Below, piece after piece: positions 16,431-25,215 of a stretch of DNA of 64,000 nt. Position 1 is the first letter of the stretch. Every line of letters begins with the position of its first letter. The notes under the pieces were generated by a model. The model had not been told where the DNA came from, made no database searches, and was given only the letters and a program-made list of their open reading frames with translations. The translations under genes were made by a program, and so were the position numbers. Source of the DNA: Desulfovibrio aminophilus DSM 12254 (lineage in GTDB: Bacteria; Desulfobacterota; Desulfovibrionia; Desulfovibrionales; Desulfovibrionaceae); NCBI RefSeq assembly GCF_000422565.1, contig NZ_AUMA01000007.1, forward strand, positions 124,001 through 188,000, given 5' to 3'.

Positions 16431-18764
16431 CTATATTTTCCCCAGTTGCAGCAGACGGCGGCCGTACACGGCCTGGCCCAGGGAAATGCAGGCGTCGTTG
16501 GGCGGAACCTGGGTGTGGACCAGGGGCTCCAGGCCGCGCTCCCAGAGGGCCCGGGGCAGTTCCACGGCCAGGGTCAGGTTCTGCATGACCCCGCCGGAGA
16601 GGCCCACGAAGGGTACGCCGAGAACCCCGGCGAACCCGGCGGCCAAGTCGGCCAACCCCTGCGCGAGGCCCAGGTGGAAACGCCGGGCGATGCTCGGGAC
16701 CGGCACGCCCGCGCGGAGGTCGTCCAGGACGTGGCGGAAGAGGGTCAGGGTGTCCAGCACGGCCGGGTCGTCGTCGGCCAGCATGGGGCAGGGGTAGGCC
16801 TCGGTCTCGGAGAGGTCCTGGATCTTCTCCAGGAGGATGGCGGCCTGGCCCTCGTAGCTGATGGCCGGGCAGAGGCCGAGCATGGCCGAGACGCCATCGA
16901 AGAGGCGGCCGCAGCTGGTGGTGATCGGGCAGTTCACCCCGCGTTCCAGGAGCTGGGGCAGGAAATCGCTGGCCGGGCCGAAGGCCGCGCGCCAGGGCCA
17001 CCAGGGTTCGGGCTCGCGCAGGCCCAGTTCCCAGAGCAGGGCCTGGGCGATGCGCCAGGGCTCGCGCACGGCGGCCTCGCCGCCGGGCAGGCGGAAGGTC
17101 GAGAAGTGGGCCAGGCGCTGGTGCTCCAGCTCCGAGGGGTCCACGTAGAGGCATTCCCCGCCCCAGATGGTCCGGTCCTCACCGTAGCCCGTGCCGTCCA
17201 GAGCCAGACCCAGGGCGGCCTCCTCGTGGCGGTTCTCGGCCAGCACGGCGTGGATGTGGGCGTAGTGGTGCTGGAGGGCGGCCAGGGGCAGCCCGCGCTC
17301 GGCCGCGATTTCGGCAGCCAGGGTGGTGGTCATGTAGTCCGGGTGCGGGTCGTGGACCACGATTTCCGGGGTGACGCGCAACACGTCCTCCAGGTGGGCC
17401 AGAACCTCGCGGTGGAATCCCAGGGTCTCCAGGTTTTCCATGTCTCCGATGTGCTGGCTGACGAAGGCCGCCGCGCCCTTGGTCAGGGTCAGGGTGGCCT
17501 TGAGTTCCGGGCCGACTCCCAGGGCCGTGGGGCCGTCCTGGGCCAGGAACACCGGCGAGGGCGTGAAGCCGCGCGCCCGGCGCATGAAGAGCGGCTTGGC
17601 CGTGTCCGGGTGCAGGCGCATGACCGAGTCGTCGGTGCGCACGAGGATGTCCCGGTCGTGCAGGAGGAAGACGTCGGCAATGTCTCCAAGACGGCGCAAC
17701 GCCTCGCGGTTGCCCAGGCAGATGGGCGCGGAGGAGAGGTTGCCGGAGGTCATGACCAGGGCCGGGACGCGGCCGGGGCCGATGGCCTCGGCATAGTGGC
17801 GCAGCAGGACGTGGTGCAGAGGCGTGTAGGGCAGCATGAGGCCCACGAAATCCGTGTCCGGCGCGATGTCCGGGGAGAGCGGCGCGCCTTCGGCGCGGGG
17901 CAGGAGCAGGATGGGCCGCTGGATGCCGGTGAGCCAGGGTTCTTCTTCCGGCGAGATGCGCACCAGGCGGCGGGCTGTGTCCAGGTCCGGGACCATGATC
18001 GCCAGTGGCTTGGCCGGGCGGTGCTTGCGGCGGCGCAGTTCGGCGGTGGAGGCCGCGTCGCAGGCGTCGCAGGAGAGGTGGAAGCCGCCCAGGCCCTTGA
18101 TGGCCGCGATGCGCCCGGCCGCCAATTCGCGGGCCAGGATGGTCAGGGCTTCGGGGCCCTCGGCCAGCAAGCCGCCCGCGCGGTCGGTGAGCCGGACCTT
18201 GGGGCCGCAGACCGGGCAGGCGTTGGGCTGGGCATGGAAGCGGCGGTCGGCCGGGTCGTGGTACTCGCGTCCGCACTCCGGGCACATGGGAAAGCAGGCC
18301 ATGGAGGTGAAGGGTCGGTCATAGGGAATGGAGCGGGTGATGGTCCAGCGCGGGCCGCAGTTGGTGCAGTTGGTGAAGGGGTAAAGGTAGCGGCGGTCGG
18401 CCGGGTCGAACATTTCGCGCAGGCAATCCGGGCAGGTGGCGGTGTCCGGGCTGATGAGCACGTTGTGGCCCTCGCCCGGCGCGCTTTCGGCGATGATGAA
18501 GGCCGTCTCGTCGGCCAGAGCCTCCATGTCCTCGCTGGAGAGAGAGACGATGCGCGCCAGCGGCGGCAGCTTCCCGCGCAGATCCAGGGCGAAGGACTCC
18601 ACGGCCTCGAGGCGGCCCTGGATTTCCACGACCACGCCCTCGGGCGTGTTGCGGGTCAGGCCGGTGAGCCCGTGTTCGGCGGCCAGGCGGAAGACGAAGG
18701 GCCGGAAGCCCACGCCCTGGACTTGGCCGCTGACGGTGAGTTTTCTGCGTACGACGCCGTTCAT
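16431..18764 (-). CDS. hypF: [NiFe] hydrogenase maturation carbamoyltransferase HypF
   Basis: A 777-residue protein that uses carbamoyl phosphate and ATP to carbamoylate HypE, the source of the hydrogenase cyanide ligands. Domains in order: acylphosphatase (VSGQVQGVGFRPFV, residues 1-90), zinc fingers (CPDCLREMF with CTNCGPRWT, and CPMCGREY-like CPECGREY with CPVCGPKV, about 105-185), YrdC-like (KGLGGFHLSCDA, about 200-380), and a Kae1-like C-terminal half with HHYAHIHAVLAEN and LALDGTGYGED. AAGGGAT precedes the ATG at 18764. The other hyp genes and the hydrogenase are not in the window. Confidence 0.96.
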   Translation of the reverse strand: MNGVVRRKLTVSGQVQGVGFRPFVFRLAAEHGLTGLTRNTPEGVVVEIQGRLEAVESFALDLRGKLPPLARIVSLSSEDMEALADETAFIIAESAPGEGHNVLISPDTATCPDCLREMFDPADRRYLYPFTNCTNCGPRWTITRSIPYDRPFTSMACFPMCPECGREYHDPADRRFHAQPNACPVCGPKVRLTDRAGGLLAEGPEALTILARELAAGRIAAIKGLGGFHLSCDACDAASTAELRRRKHRPAKPLAIMVPDLDTARRLVRISPEEEPWLTGIQRPILLLPRAEGAPLSPDIAPDTDFVGLMLPYTPLHHVLLRHYAEAIGPGRVPALVMTSGNLSSAPICLGNREALRRLGDIADVFLLHDRDILVRTDDSVMRLHPDTAKPLFMRRARGFTPSPVFLAQDGPTALGVGPELKATLTLTKGAAAFVSQHIGDMENLETLGFHREVLAHLEDVLRVTPEIVVHDPHPDYMTTTLAAEIAAERGLPLAALQHHYAHIHAVLAENRHEEAALGLALDGTGYGEDRTIWGGECLYVDPSELEHQRLAHFSTFRLPGGEAAVREPWRIAQALLWELGLREPEPWWPWRAAFGPASDFLPQLLERGVNCPITTSCGRLFDGVSAMLGLCPAISYEGQAAILLEKIQDLSETEAYPCPMLADDDPAVLDTLTLFRHVLDDLRAGVPVPSIARRFHLGLAQGLADLAAGFAGVLGVPFVGLSGGVMQNLTLAVELPRALWERGLEPLVHTQVPPNDACISLGQAVYGRRLLQLGKI

Positions 18765-18810
18765 GTATCCCTTGCAAATAGCCTTCGGGCGGCGTCGAGG
18801 CAAGGAGGAA

Positions 18811-19722
18811 TCAGCGCCCGAGGAGGCTCTTCAGGCGACCCCGGATGAGCCGCAGGGGCTTGAACTCGATGGGCTCCAGGGGATCGGGCAGGAGAAAGCC
18901 GGAGGCGTCGAAGGCGTCCGGTTGCTCCAGGGGGAAGACGATGTGCGCCGGGTCCGCGCCGGGCAGCCCCCGGCGGCGGCATTCGGCCCAGAGCGGCACG
19001 CGTTCGGGGGAGAGGCCCAGGAGTCCGTAGACGGCGGTGTCCAGGGCCACGGGATCGGCCGAGGCGGCCAGCAGGCCCAGGGGGAAGGGGTCGCCCTTGA
19101 TCGGGCCGGTGCGGTGCATGGGCACCACGGCGTCCAGGATCGTGGCCACCGGCGGCAGGGCGAGCATGACCTCGGCGATGAGCCGGGCGAAGAGGTCGCC
19201 GGTGTCGCCGATGCGGGCGTGGGCCAGGGCCTTGCGACAGCCGGTCACGCAGCCGAAGAGGTTCTTCACCGAGGCCGTGACCCGCATCTGGGCGTGGGCC
19301 TTGAGCCGGGGCAGATTGAGGATGGCGTCCTGTTCCAGGGCGTCGCGGGACAGGCCGATGCTCCCGCCGAAGGACAGGCGCAGGGGTGCGGGGCGGCGCA
19401 GGGAGCGCACCTTCAGGCCCAGGGACCGAACGGCTTCATCCAGCCCGGCGGCGCGGGCGACCTGGGCGGCGGAGCCGAAGGCCGGGGAGTCGGCCAGGGT
19501 GATTGTGAGCCCCAGGTCGAGGAGCGCGGCGCACACGGCCCGGACCACGGCCGGGCTCGTGCAGGAGAGGCGGGCGTTGCGCGGGGCCACGAGATTCGGC
19601 TTGAGCAGGACGCGGGAGCCCGGCGCGGGCCGAAAACTGAGGGCCTCCAGCAGGCGGCGCGCGGTTTCGTCTGGCGACCCGGGGGGCAGGGGCGCGCGCA
19701 GGAGAAAGACGGATTCGGGCAT
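18811..19722 (-). CDS. DUF362 domain protein of unknown function
   Basis: A 303-residue protein matching the DUF362 pattern: LLKPNLVAPRNA near residue 40, VLLDLGLTITLADSPAFGS-like sequence, then LPRLKAHAQMRVTASVKNLFGCVTG near residue 145, which is the family signature. No Fe-S cysteine cluster is present, unlike longer relatives. The start codon comes one base after the TSUP gene stop (TGA-G-ATG), so it is translationally coupled to it. The function of the family is not established; hypF lies 46 bases downstream. Confidence 0.8.
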   Translation of the reverse strand: MPESVFLLRAPLPPGSPDETARRLLEALSFRPAPGSRVLLKPNLVAPRNARLSCTSPAVVRAVCAALLDLGLTITLADSPAFGSAAQVARAAGLDEAVRSLGLKVRSLRRPAPLRLSFGGSIGLSRDALEQDAILNLPRLKAHAQMRVTASVKNLFGCVTGCRKALAHARIGDTGDLFARLIAEVMLALPPVATILDAVVPMHRTGPIKGDPFPLGLLAASADPVALDTAVYGLLGLSPERVPLWAECRRRGLPGADPAHIVFPLEQPDAFDASGFLLPDPLEPIEFKPLRLIRGRLKSLLGR

Positions 19723-19723
19723 C

Positions 19724-22132
19724 TCAGGAACCGGGTTTCTTGGCGGGACGCGCGACCGTTGCCTCGGTGGGTGGCGCGGGTTTCGTGGCGGGTTTCTTGG
19801 ACGCCTTGGTGGCGGTCGCGGTTTCGGGCCGCTTCGGTTCGGCCTTGGTCTGGGCGACGGGCTTGGCCTTGGGCGCGGCCGCTTGTTCGGCGGCGGCTTG
19901 GGCCGCAACGGATTTGGCCTGCTTCGGAGGAACAGCCTCGGCCGCGGGCGGGGCGGCCGCCTTGGTGGAGGGCTGAACCTCGGGCGCGGCGGGTTTCATC
20001 GGGGCTTCAGCCTTCGGCTTGGGAGTCGGCGCTTCAGCCTGGGGCACGGATTGGGCTTCCGTCTCGAGTGTTGGCGCTGGTGTCTTTGGAGCCTCGCTCT
20101 TGGCCGGAGGGTGGGGCTTGGGCGTGGGCTGTCCGCCGGGTTCTTCGGCTGGAGGCGGGACCGGAACCACCGGATCGCGCAGGAAGGCCACGCCCAGGCC
20201 GGTGAGCAGGAGGTTGCCCCCGGCGCGCCAGAGCAGGCCCAGGGCCGCCAGGGCGCAGAATCCGGCCGGGAACAGGGTCCAACCCAGCGGGCCGGTCTGG
20301 GGCCGCACATGCTCCAGATTGTAGGCCGGTTCCAGGACCTCGGCCAGGAGCCGCCGATAGAGGACGGCCGATTCGTCCATGCGGTTGCGGGCCAGTTCCG
20401 CCTCCAGGGTCCGGCAGAGCCGCCAGAGTTCATGCAGGGCCGGCCGTTCCGGCAGTCCGAGCCCCGTGAGCACGGCCTGTCCCTCGCGGCGATAGATGGC
20501 CTCGGCGTCCGCCAGGGCCTGGAGGGCGAAGTACTTGGTGTCCAGGTAGGGCACCTGGACACGGTTGCGGGACGGGGCCACGTTGAATCCGTATCCGGCG
20601 ATGATCGCGGCGACGGCCGCTGCCTGGCGCTGGTTCGTGAAGGCCAGGTCCAGGCGCAGAGCCTGGCCGTCCAGGGCCTTGAGTCGACCCTCCAGATCAC
20701 CGGTGTGGGGGCCTTGGGCCTTGAGCCGGGAGAGGAGTCGCCCGTCCACGGCGTCCATGAGTGCATCGCCGTCGTTCGCCGGGGCCAGGGTCATGCCGGA
20801 GAGCAGAACCAGGGCCAGAGCAGTGAACAGCGCCGACAGGAGCAGGGGCCTGGCCCGGGGGCCGGTGATCCCCGCGCCGCGCCGCAGGGCCCCGAGGTTG
20901 CTGAAGAGGGTGATCAGGACCCAGAGGGTGAAGGCCAGCGGCACCATGAAGACGAGGAATCCGGCGGCGGCCTGGAGCGGGCCGTCCAACCCGGCGGGCA
21001 AGGCCACGAGGCCCGCGCGGCGCAGGATCGCGGGCAGGGTCAGCAGCCGGTTGCAGAGCACGGCCAGAACCACGGCCAGGATGAAGCCCTTGAGATTGCC
21101 CGCGTCGATGAAGCGGATCACCGGTTTGGACAGCCGCAGCCCGGAGAGCAGCCCCAGAAGCAGACCGGAGGCAGCGGTGTAGATCAGCAGGCCGCCGGAG
21201 GCGTAAAAGGCCGTGGCGACCCCGGCGGACAGGCCGGTCTGGAGCATCTCCGCTCCCACTGCCGGGGCCGGGGCGAAGCCTAGGATGTCCAGCAGCACGG
21301 GCAGGCCCGGTGCCCCGCCGCAGGATCCTGCGGCGGCCAGGAGAAAGCCGGAGAAGATACCCAGACCCAGGGGAATGAGGGCCGAGACCGCGCCCTGGGA
21401 GGGATCGGCCGGCTTCCGAAGCAGGGCCAGGAAGCCCGTCGGTCCGGCTGATGGTTCCGCCTCCAGGGGCTTCTCCGCCGCCTTGCCGCGTTCGTCCCCG
21501 ATGTCCTTGGATCCGCGCCGCCGGGGCTGGTCCTCGTCCTGTGGCGGGGCCTTCTTCACCGCGCCGCCGCGCAGGTGGCGCAACAGGTCGCTAACGGCCA
21601 GCGCGGCCAGAACTCCCAGGGTGAGAACCTGCGCCAGGGCCATGAACAGGTCGCTTCGGTCGGGATCGTCCAGGTAGAGCCGAACCGTGAGAAAGGCCCC
21701 GCCCGCCGCGCCCAGGATCGATCCCAGGCTCAGGAACAGTGCCAGGCGGCCGTGGAGCTTGCCGGATCGCAGGTGGTCCAGGCCTCCGAGCAGGCCGAAG
21801 AGGCTGAGGGCCAGCAGTTCGCTGCCCGCGGCAAGGACGCCGCGCAGGCCCAGGCCCATGAGCGCGGGCACGGCCAGGAAGCCCCCGCAGGCGCCTGAGG
21901 CGGCGGACACCGCGCCGCCGAAAAAGCCCAGGAGCAGGGTCAGGATGAAGAGGCCGGGGATTTCCGGCTGCGGAACGAAAGGGGAATTCGCCCCGCCGAG
22001 AACCCGGGGCAGCTCCGGCGCGGCGGCCAGAACCACGGCGGGCAGGCAGACGCAGAGAGCGGTCGCCGTCCGCCAGCCGACATGCCCCGGCTTTCCGCCG
22101 GTGATTCGTGCCGGTCCTCGTGGTTCGGCCAT
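19724..22132 (-). CDS. TauE/SafE (TSUP) family anion transporter with extra domain and long Pro/Ala/Lys tail
   Basis: An 802-residue membrane protein. Two TSUP halves are visible: LLLGFFGGAVSAASGACGG near residue 62 and IFSGFLLAAAGSCGGAPGLP near residue 255, joined by a charged cytoplasmic linker. More membrane segments follow to about residue 430, then a roughly 190-residue soluble domain, another hydrophobic segment near 620, and about 150 residues of low-complexity Pro/Ala/Lys/Glu. TSUP proteins move sulfite, sulfonates or related oxyanions. GGAGG precedes the ATG at 22132. The tail and middle domain are not part of ordinary TSUP proteins, and their role is unknown. Confidence 0.75.
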   Translation of the reverse strand: MAEPRGPARITGGKPGHVGWRTATALCVCLPAVVLAAAPELPRVLGGANSPFVPQPEIPGLFILTLLLGFFGGAVSAASGACGGFLAVPALMGLGLRGVLAAGSELLALSLFGLLGGLDHLRSGKLHGRLALFLSLGSILGAAGGAFLTVRLYLDDPDRSDLFMALAQVLTLGVLAALAVSDLLRHLRGGAVKKAPPQDEDQPRRRGSKDIGDERGKAAEKPLEAEPSAGPTGFLALLRKPADPSQGAVSALIPLGLGIFSGFLLAAAGSCGGAPGLPVLLDILGFAPAPAVGAEMLQTGLSAGVATAFYASGGLLIYTAASGLLLGLLSGLRLSKPVIRFIDAGNLKGFILAVVLAVLCNRLLTLPAILRRAGLVALPAGLDGPLQAAAGFLVFMVPLAFTLWVLITLFSNLGALRRGAGITGPRARPLLLSALFTALALVLLSGMTLAPANDGDALMDAVDGRLLSRLKAQGPHTGDLEGRLKALDGQALRLDLAFTNQRQAAAVAAIIAGYGFNVAPSRNRVQVPYLDTKYFALQALADAEAIYRREGQAVLTGLGLPERPALHELWRLCRTLEAELARNRMDESAVLYRRLLAEVLEPAYNLEHVRPQTGPLGWTLFPAGFCALAALGLLWRAGGNLLLTGLGVAFLRDPVVPVPPPAEEPGGQPTPKPHPPAKSEAPKTPAPTLETEAQSVPQAEAPTPKPKAEAPMKPAAPEVQPSTKAAAPPAAEAVPPKQAKSVAAQAAAEQAAAPKAKPVAQTKAEPKRPETATATKASKKPATKPAPPTEATVARPAKKPGS

Positions 22133-22232
22133 TTCCCGCCTCCCCGAAGTTGGTGATGGAAGAAATTGTAGCAGAGCCGGGATGTTCCCGCAATGATTGC
22201 GGCGCGGGACCGATGGAACTATACCGCTGGGC

Positions 22233-23750
22233 ATGCGCACCGCCATCCAATCCCGGCGTCTCCTGGTTCGTCTGAACGGCGCGGGGGTGACCCGCGAGGG
22301 CCGCGTCCTGCTCCATGACGTGCATTGGCGGCCCGCCCCGGGCCAGCACTGGGCCGTGCTCGGCGCCAACGGCGCGGGCAAGACCACGTTCCTGCGCCTC
22401 GTGCGCGGCGAGCTGGCTCCCGACGATCCGGGCTCCCGAACCTACATCCTGGGCGGCGAGAAACAGGATACGCCCATCGGGCTGCGTCAGCGGGTGGGGA
22501 TCGTCTCCGCCGCGTTGCAGGATTTCTACGCCGTGGACGAGTCCGGGATCACGGCCCTGGACACAGTGCTCACGGGTTTCTTCGACACCCCGCTGCTCTA
22601 CGAGGAACCTACCCCGGCCATGCGCGCCGCCGCCCTGGAGGCCCTGGCCCTCATGGGGGCCGAGCATCTGGCCCCCCGGCTCTTGCGGGGGCTGTCCCAG
22701 GGGCAGGCCCGGCGGGTGCTCCTGGCCAGGGCCCTGGCCCCGGCCCCGGATATTCTCATCCTGGACGAGTTTCTGGACGGCCTGGACCGCCGCGCGCGGA
22801 ATCGGGCGTTGGAGTTCGTCGAGCGGGCCGCCGGGCGGGCCATGTTGCTCTGCGCCGCGCACCGGGCCGAGGATCTGCCGGGCGGCCTGACTCACGCCCT
22901 GATCCTGGACCACGGCGAGGTTCTGGCGTCGGGATCGGCCCCGGAGGTTCTGCCGCTGTATGGCGCGGACGCGGCCCCGGCGGACCCGGGCCGCTGGCGG
23001 TTCACGTCGTCCAGGCCACGGGAGAAGGTTCTGCTGCGTATGTGTGACGTCGAGGTCCGGCTCGACGGCGCGCCGGTGCTCTCGGACATCTCCTGGGAGG
23101 TGCGCGGGGGCGAGAACTGGGCCGTGCTGGGGCCCAACGGCGCGGGCAAGTCCACGCTTCTGCGCCTGGTGCTGGCCCTGGAGAGTCCCGCGGCGGTGAA
23201 CGGCCCGCCGGGCACGGTGGAGCGCTTCGGCCTGGGGGAGGAGGAGGGCGTGCTGGCGGCCCGGGCGCGCATGGCCCTGGTCTCCCCGGCGCTCCAAGCC
23301 ACCTACGCTTACGACCTCACGGCCGAGGAAGTGGTCTGGTCCGGGTTCCGGGGCAGCATAGGGCTCTGGGAGGAGCCGGACGAGGACGAGCGGGCGCGGG
23401 CCTCGGAGGCCATGGAATGTCTGGGGCTCACGGCCCTGGCCGGGCGGCGGCTGCGGAGCCTGTCCTACGGTCAGCAGCGCAAGGTTTTTCTGGCCCGGGC
23501 CCTGGTTGCCGCGCCGGACCTGCTTCTTCTGGACGAGCCCTTTTCCGGCCTGGACGCGGCCTCCCGCGCCGAGGCCCGCTCCCTGCTGGAACGTCTGGCC
23601 GAGGCCGGGCAGCGCTTTCTGCTCGTGACCCACGGCCCGGCGGACATGCCCCGGGCCGTGACCCACGTGCTCGTGCTGGAGGAGGGGCGGATCGTCTTCA
23701 GCGGGACGCGGGCGGAGTACGACGCCCGAGCACGAGAAACCCTGGATTGA
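22233..23750 (+). CDS. Tandem ABC ATPase, ModF-like
   Basis: A 505-residue soluble protein with two complete ABC nucleotide-binding domains and no membrane part. Domain 1 has GANGAGKTT, LSQGQARR and ILILDEFLDGLD; domain 2 has GPNGAGKST, LSYGQQRK and LLLLDEPFSGLD. The closest named relative by architecture is ModF, found with molybdate transport genes; ABC-F proteins are less likely given the sequence of the linker. The first ATG is at 22233, with no clear ribosome site. It diverges from the TSUP transporter. Its 3' end overlaps cysQ by 53 bases tail to tail. Confidence 0.75.
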   Translation: MRTAIQSRRLLVRLNGAGVTREGRVLLHDVHWRPAPGQHWAVLGANGAGKTTFLRLVRGELAPDDPGSRTYILGGEKQDTPIGLRQRVGIVSAALQDFYAVDESGITALDTVLTGFFDTPLLYEEPTPAMRAAALEALALMGAEHLAPRLLRGLSQGQARRVLLARALAPAPDILILDEFLDGLDRRARNRALEFVERAAGRAMLLCAAHRAEDLPGGLTHALILDHGEVLASGSAPEVLPLYGADAAPADPGRWRFTSSRPREKVLLRMCDVEVRLDGAPVLSDISWEVRGGENWAVLGPNGAGKSTLLRLVLALESPAAVNGPPGTVERFGLGEEEGVLAARARMALVSPALQATYAYDLTAEEVVWSGFRGSIGLWEEPDEDERARASEAMECLGLTALAGRRLRSLSYGQQRKVFLARALVAAPDLLLLDEPFSGLDAASRAEARSLLERLAEAGQRFLLVTHGPADMPRAVTHVLVLEEGRIVFSGTRAEYDARARETLD

Positions 23751-24474
23751 GCAGGGATTCCTTGTTGTAGAAGAAGCGGCGGCCGTCATGGAGGGTCATG
23801 GTCCCGCCCGCACCCTCGACCACGGCCTGCCCGGCGGCCGTGTCCCACTCCATGGTCGGCCCGAAGCGGGCGTAGATGTCGGCCGAGCCCTCGGCCACCA
23901 GACAGAACTTGATGGCCGACCCGGCATTGATGCGCTCGCGCACAGGCAGCGTCTCCAGGTAGGCGTCCAGGTCGGGCGTGTTGTGCGAGCGGCTGGCCAC
24001 GGCCACCAGTCCAGACGGATCGGGTTCGCGTACGGTCACGGCCTCGGCCGGGCCGTCGCCGTCGCGGCGGAAGGCCCCCAGGCCAGCGCCGCCGCACCAG
24101 GTCCGGTCCCGCACCGGGGCGTGAACCACGCCCAATTCCGGGTAACCGTCGCGCATGAGCGCCACGCAGACGCAGAATTCCCCCAACTCCTTGACGAATT
24201 CCTTGGTTCCGTCCAGCGGGTCCACGAGCAGGAACCGGCTCCAGACGCGGCGTTCGGCGTAGGAAATGTCCCGGCCCTCCTCGGAGAGCACCGGCACCTC
24301 CGGCAGCAGGGCCGCCAGACCCTCGGCCAGCACGGCCTGGGATGCCTTGTCGGCTTCGGTGAGCGGCGAGTGGTCGGCCTTGTACTCCACGTGGAAACCT
24401 CGGGCGCGGACCTCCATGATGGCCTTTCCCGCCCGGCGGGCCAGCGCGCACAACGGATCGAACAGGGAATTCAT
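23698..24474 (-). CDS. cysQ: 3'(2'),5'-bisphosphate nucleotidase CysQ
   Basis: A 258-residue Mg-dependent phosphatase of the inositol monophosphatase superfamily that turns PAP into AMP, clearing a by-product of sulfonucleotide metabolism. Motif A is SPLTEADK (residues 36-43), with EE in VLSEEGRD; motif 2 is VDPLDGTKEF near residue 87; and motif B is EWDTAAGQAVVEGAGG near 210. The ATG overlaps the stop of the upstream unknown gene as ATGA, so the two are coupled. Its last 53 bases overlap the ModF-like gene on the other strand. Confidence 0.93.
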   Translation of the reverse strand: MNSLFDPLCALARRAGKAIMEVRARGFHVEYKADHSPLTEADKASQAVLAEGLAALLPEVPVLSEEGRDISYAERRVWSRFLLVDPLDGTKEFVKELGEFCVCVALMRDGYPELGVVHAPVRDRTWCGGAGLGAFRRDGDGPAEAVTVREPDPSGLVAVASRSHNTPDLDAYLETLPVRERINAGSAIKFCLVAEGSADIYARFGPTMEWDTAAGQAVVEGAGGTMTLHDGRRFFYNKESLLNPGFLVLGRRTPPASR

Positions 24475-25082
24475 GCGGTCTCCTCCACGGTCAGTCGAAT
24501 GTCGTGTTCCGGTCCGGCGGACAGGGCATAGGCCAGGGCCGCCCGTGACACGGGCAGGCCGTCGGCCCGGATTCCCAGGAGTCCGTCCCGGAAGTCCGGC
24601 CCGCGTTCGGCCAGGAAGCGTTCCAGGCGTTCGGCCCGGAGCCTCACGCCCCGGCGCAGGACTTCCGGCCCGGCCTCATCGGCCACCATGTTGAAGAGTT
24701 TTACCAGGATCGCGGCGTCGCCGCTGCTCTTCCCGCCACAGTCCGGCCGGGCGGCGATGGCTTCGCGGAAGGCCTTCACCGGGCTGCCTCGGCGCATCGC
24801 GATGCCCGCCAGCCCGGGCATGGCCGCGCCCAGGGCCAGCTCCGCCCCGGGATGCACGGTCACGGCCTCGATGTCGTCCACGGGCGATCCATCCAGAAAG
24901 ACCGTGAGCACCCGTTCGGTGACATAGTCCGGGGCCATGCCCAGGACGTTTTCCATGACCGAACGCAGGCTCGCGCCTGAAACCGCGTTCACGCCCACGC
25001 CCTCGCGCAGCAGGGGCGCGAAGTCGGCGGATAATCCGGGGCGGACCTGGAGGAAGATGTGCGGGATCGGAACCTGAAACAT
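24471..25082 (-). CDS. Unknown protein diverging from the aldehyde oxidoreductase gene
   Basis: A 203-residue soluble protein I do not recognise. Residues about 50-95 (VLTVFLDGSPVDDIEAVTVHPGAELALGAAMPG, quoted in part) have the strand spacing of a beta-grasp or ubiquitin-like unit, which would suit a sulfur-carrier locus, but this is only a visual impression. The second half is helical and charged. GAGGAAAAACC precedes the ATG at 25082. It shares a divergent regulatory region and a perfect palindrome with the oxidoreductase and is coupled to cysQ downstream. Confidence 0.7.
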   Translation of the reverse strand: MFQVPIPHIFLQVRPGLSADFAPLLREGVGVNAVSGASLRSVMENVLGMAPDYVTERVLTVFLDGSPVDDIEAVTVHPGAELALGAAMPGLAGIAMRRGSPVKAFREAIAARPDCGGKSSGDAAILVKLFNMVADEAGPEVLRRGVRLRAERLERFLAERGPDFRDGLLGIRADGLPVSRAALAYALSAGPEHDIRLTVEETA

Positions 25083-25093
25083 GGTTTTTCCTC

Positions 25094-25113
25094 TTATGTC
25101 AGCATTGACATAA
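25094..25113. promoter_or_regulatory. Perfect palindrome, likely operator of the AOR locus
   Basis: TTATGTCA (25094-25101), GCAT, TGACATAA (25106-25113): two exact 8-base arms with a 4-base gap. It lies 12 bases from the minus-strand start and between a TTGATA-like -35 and the -10 zone of that gene, and 14 bases from the plus-strand -35. The position suits a repressor or dual regulator. It does not match the FNR, CRP or Rex consensus I know. Confidence 0.65.
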
Positions 25114-25126
25114 CTATCAAATATTC

Positions 25127-25154
25127 TTGACTTTTTGCGCTCCGAACCTATGTT
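25127..25154 (+). promoter_or_regulatory. Candidate sigma-70 promoter of the aldehyde oxidoreductase operon
   Basis: TTGACT (25127-25132), a 16-base spacer and TATGTT (25149-25154), about 62 bases before the ATG at 25216. Confidence 0.55.
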
Positions 25155-25215
25155 TTCGTAAAGCCGGTACGTCACCCGGCGCTGGAAGGCAACCCCCCAA
25201 CCAAGGAGCAGCATA

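Noticed and set aside
16272-18848. Plus-strand reading frame of 858 codons
   Set aside because: It is antisense to hypF, which has all its domains; the translation is low-complexity His/Gly/Gln-rich and lacks family motifs.
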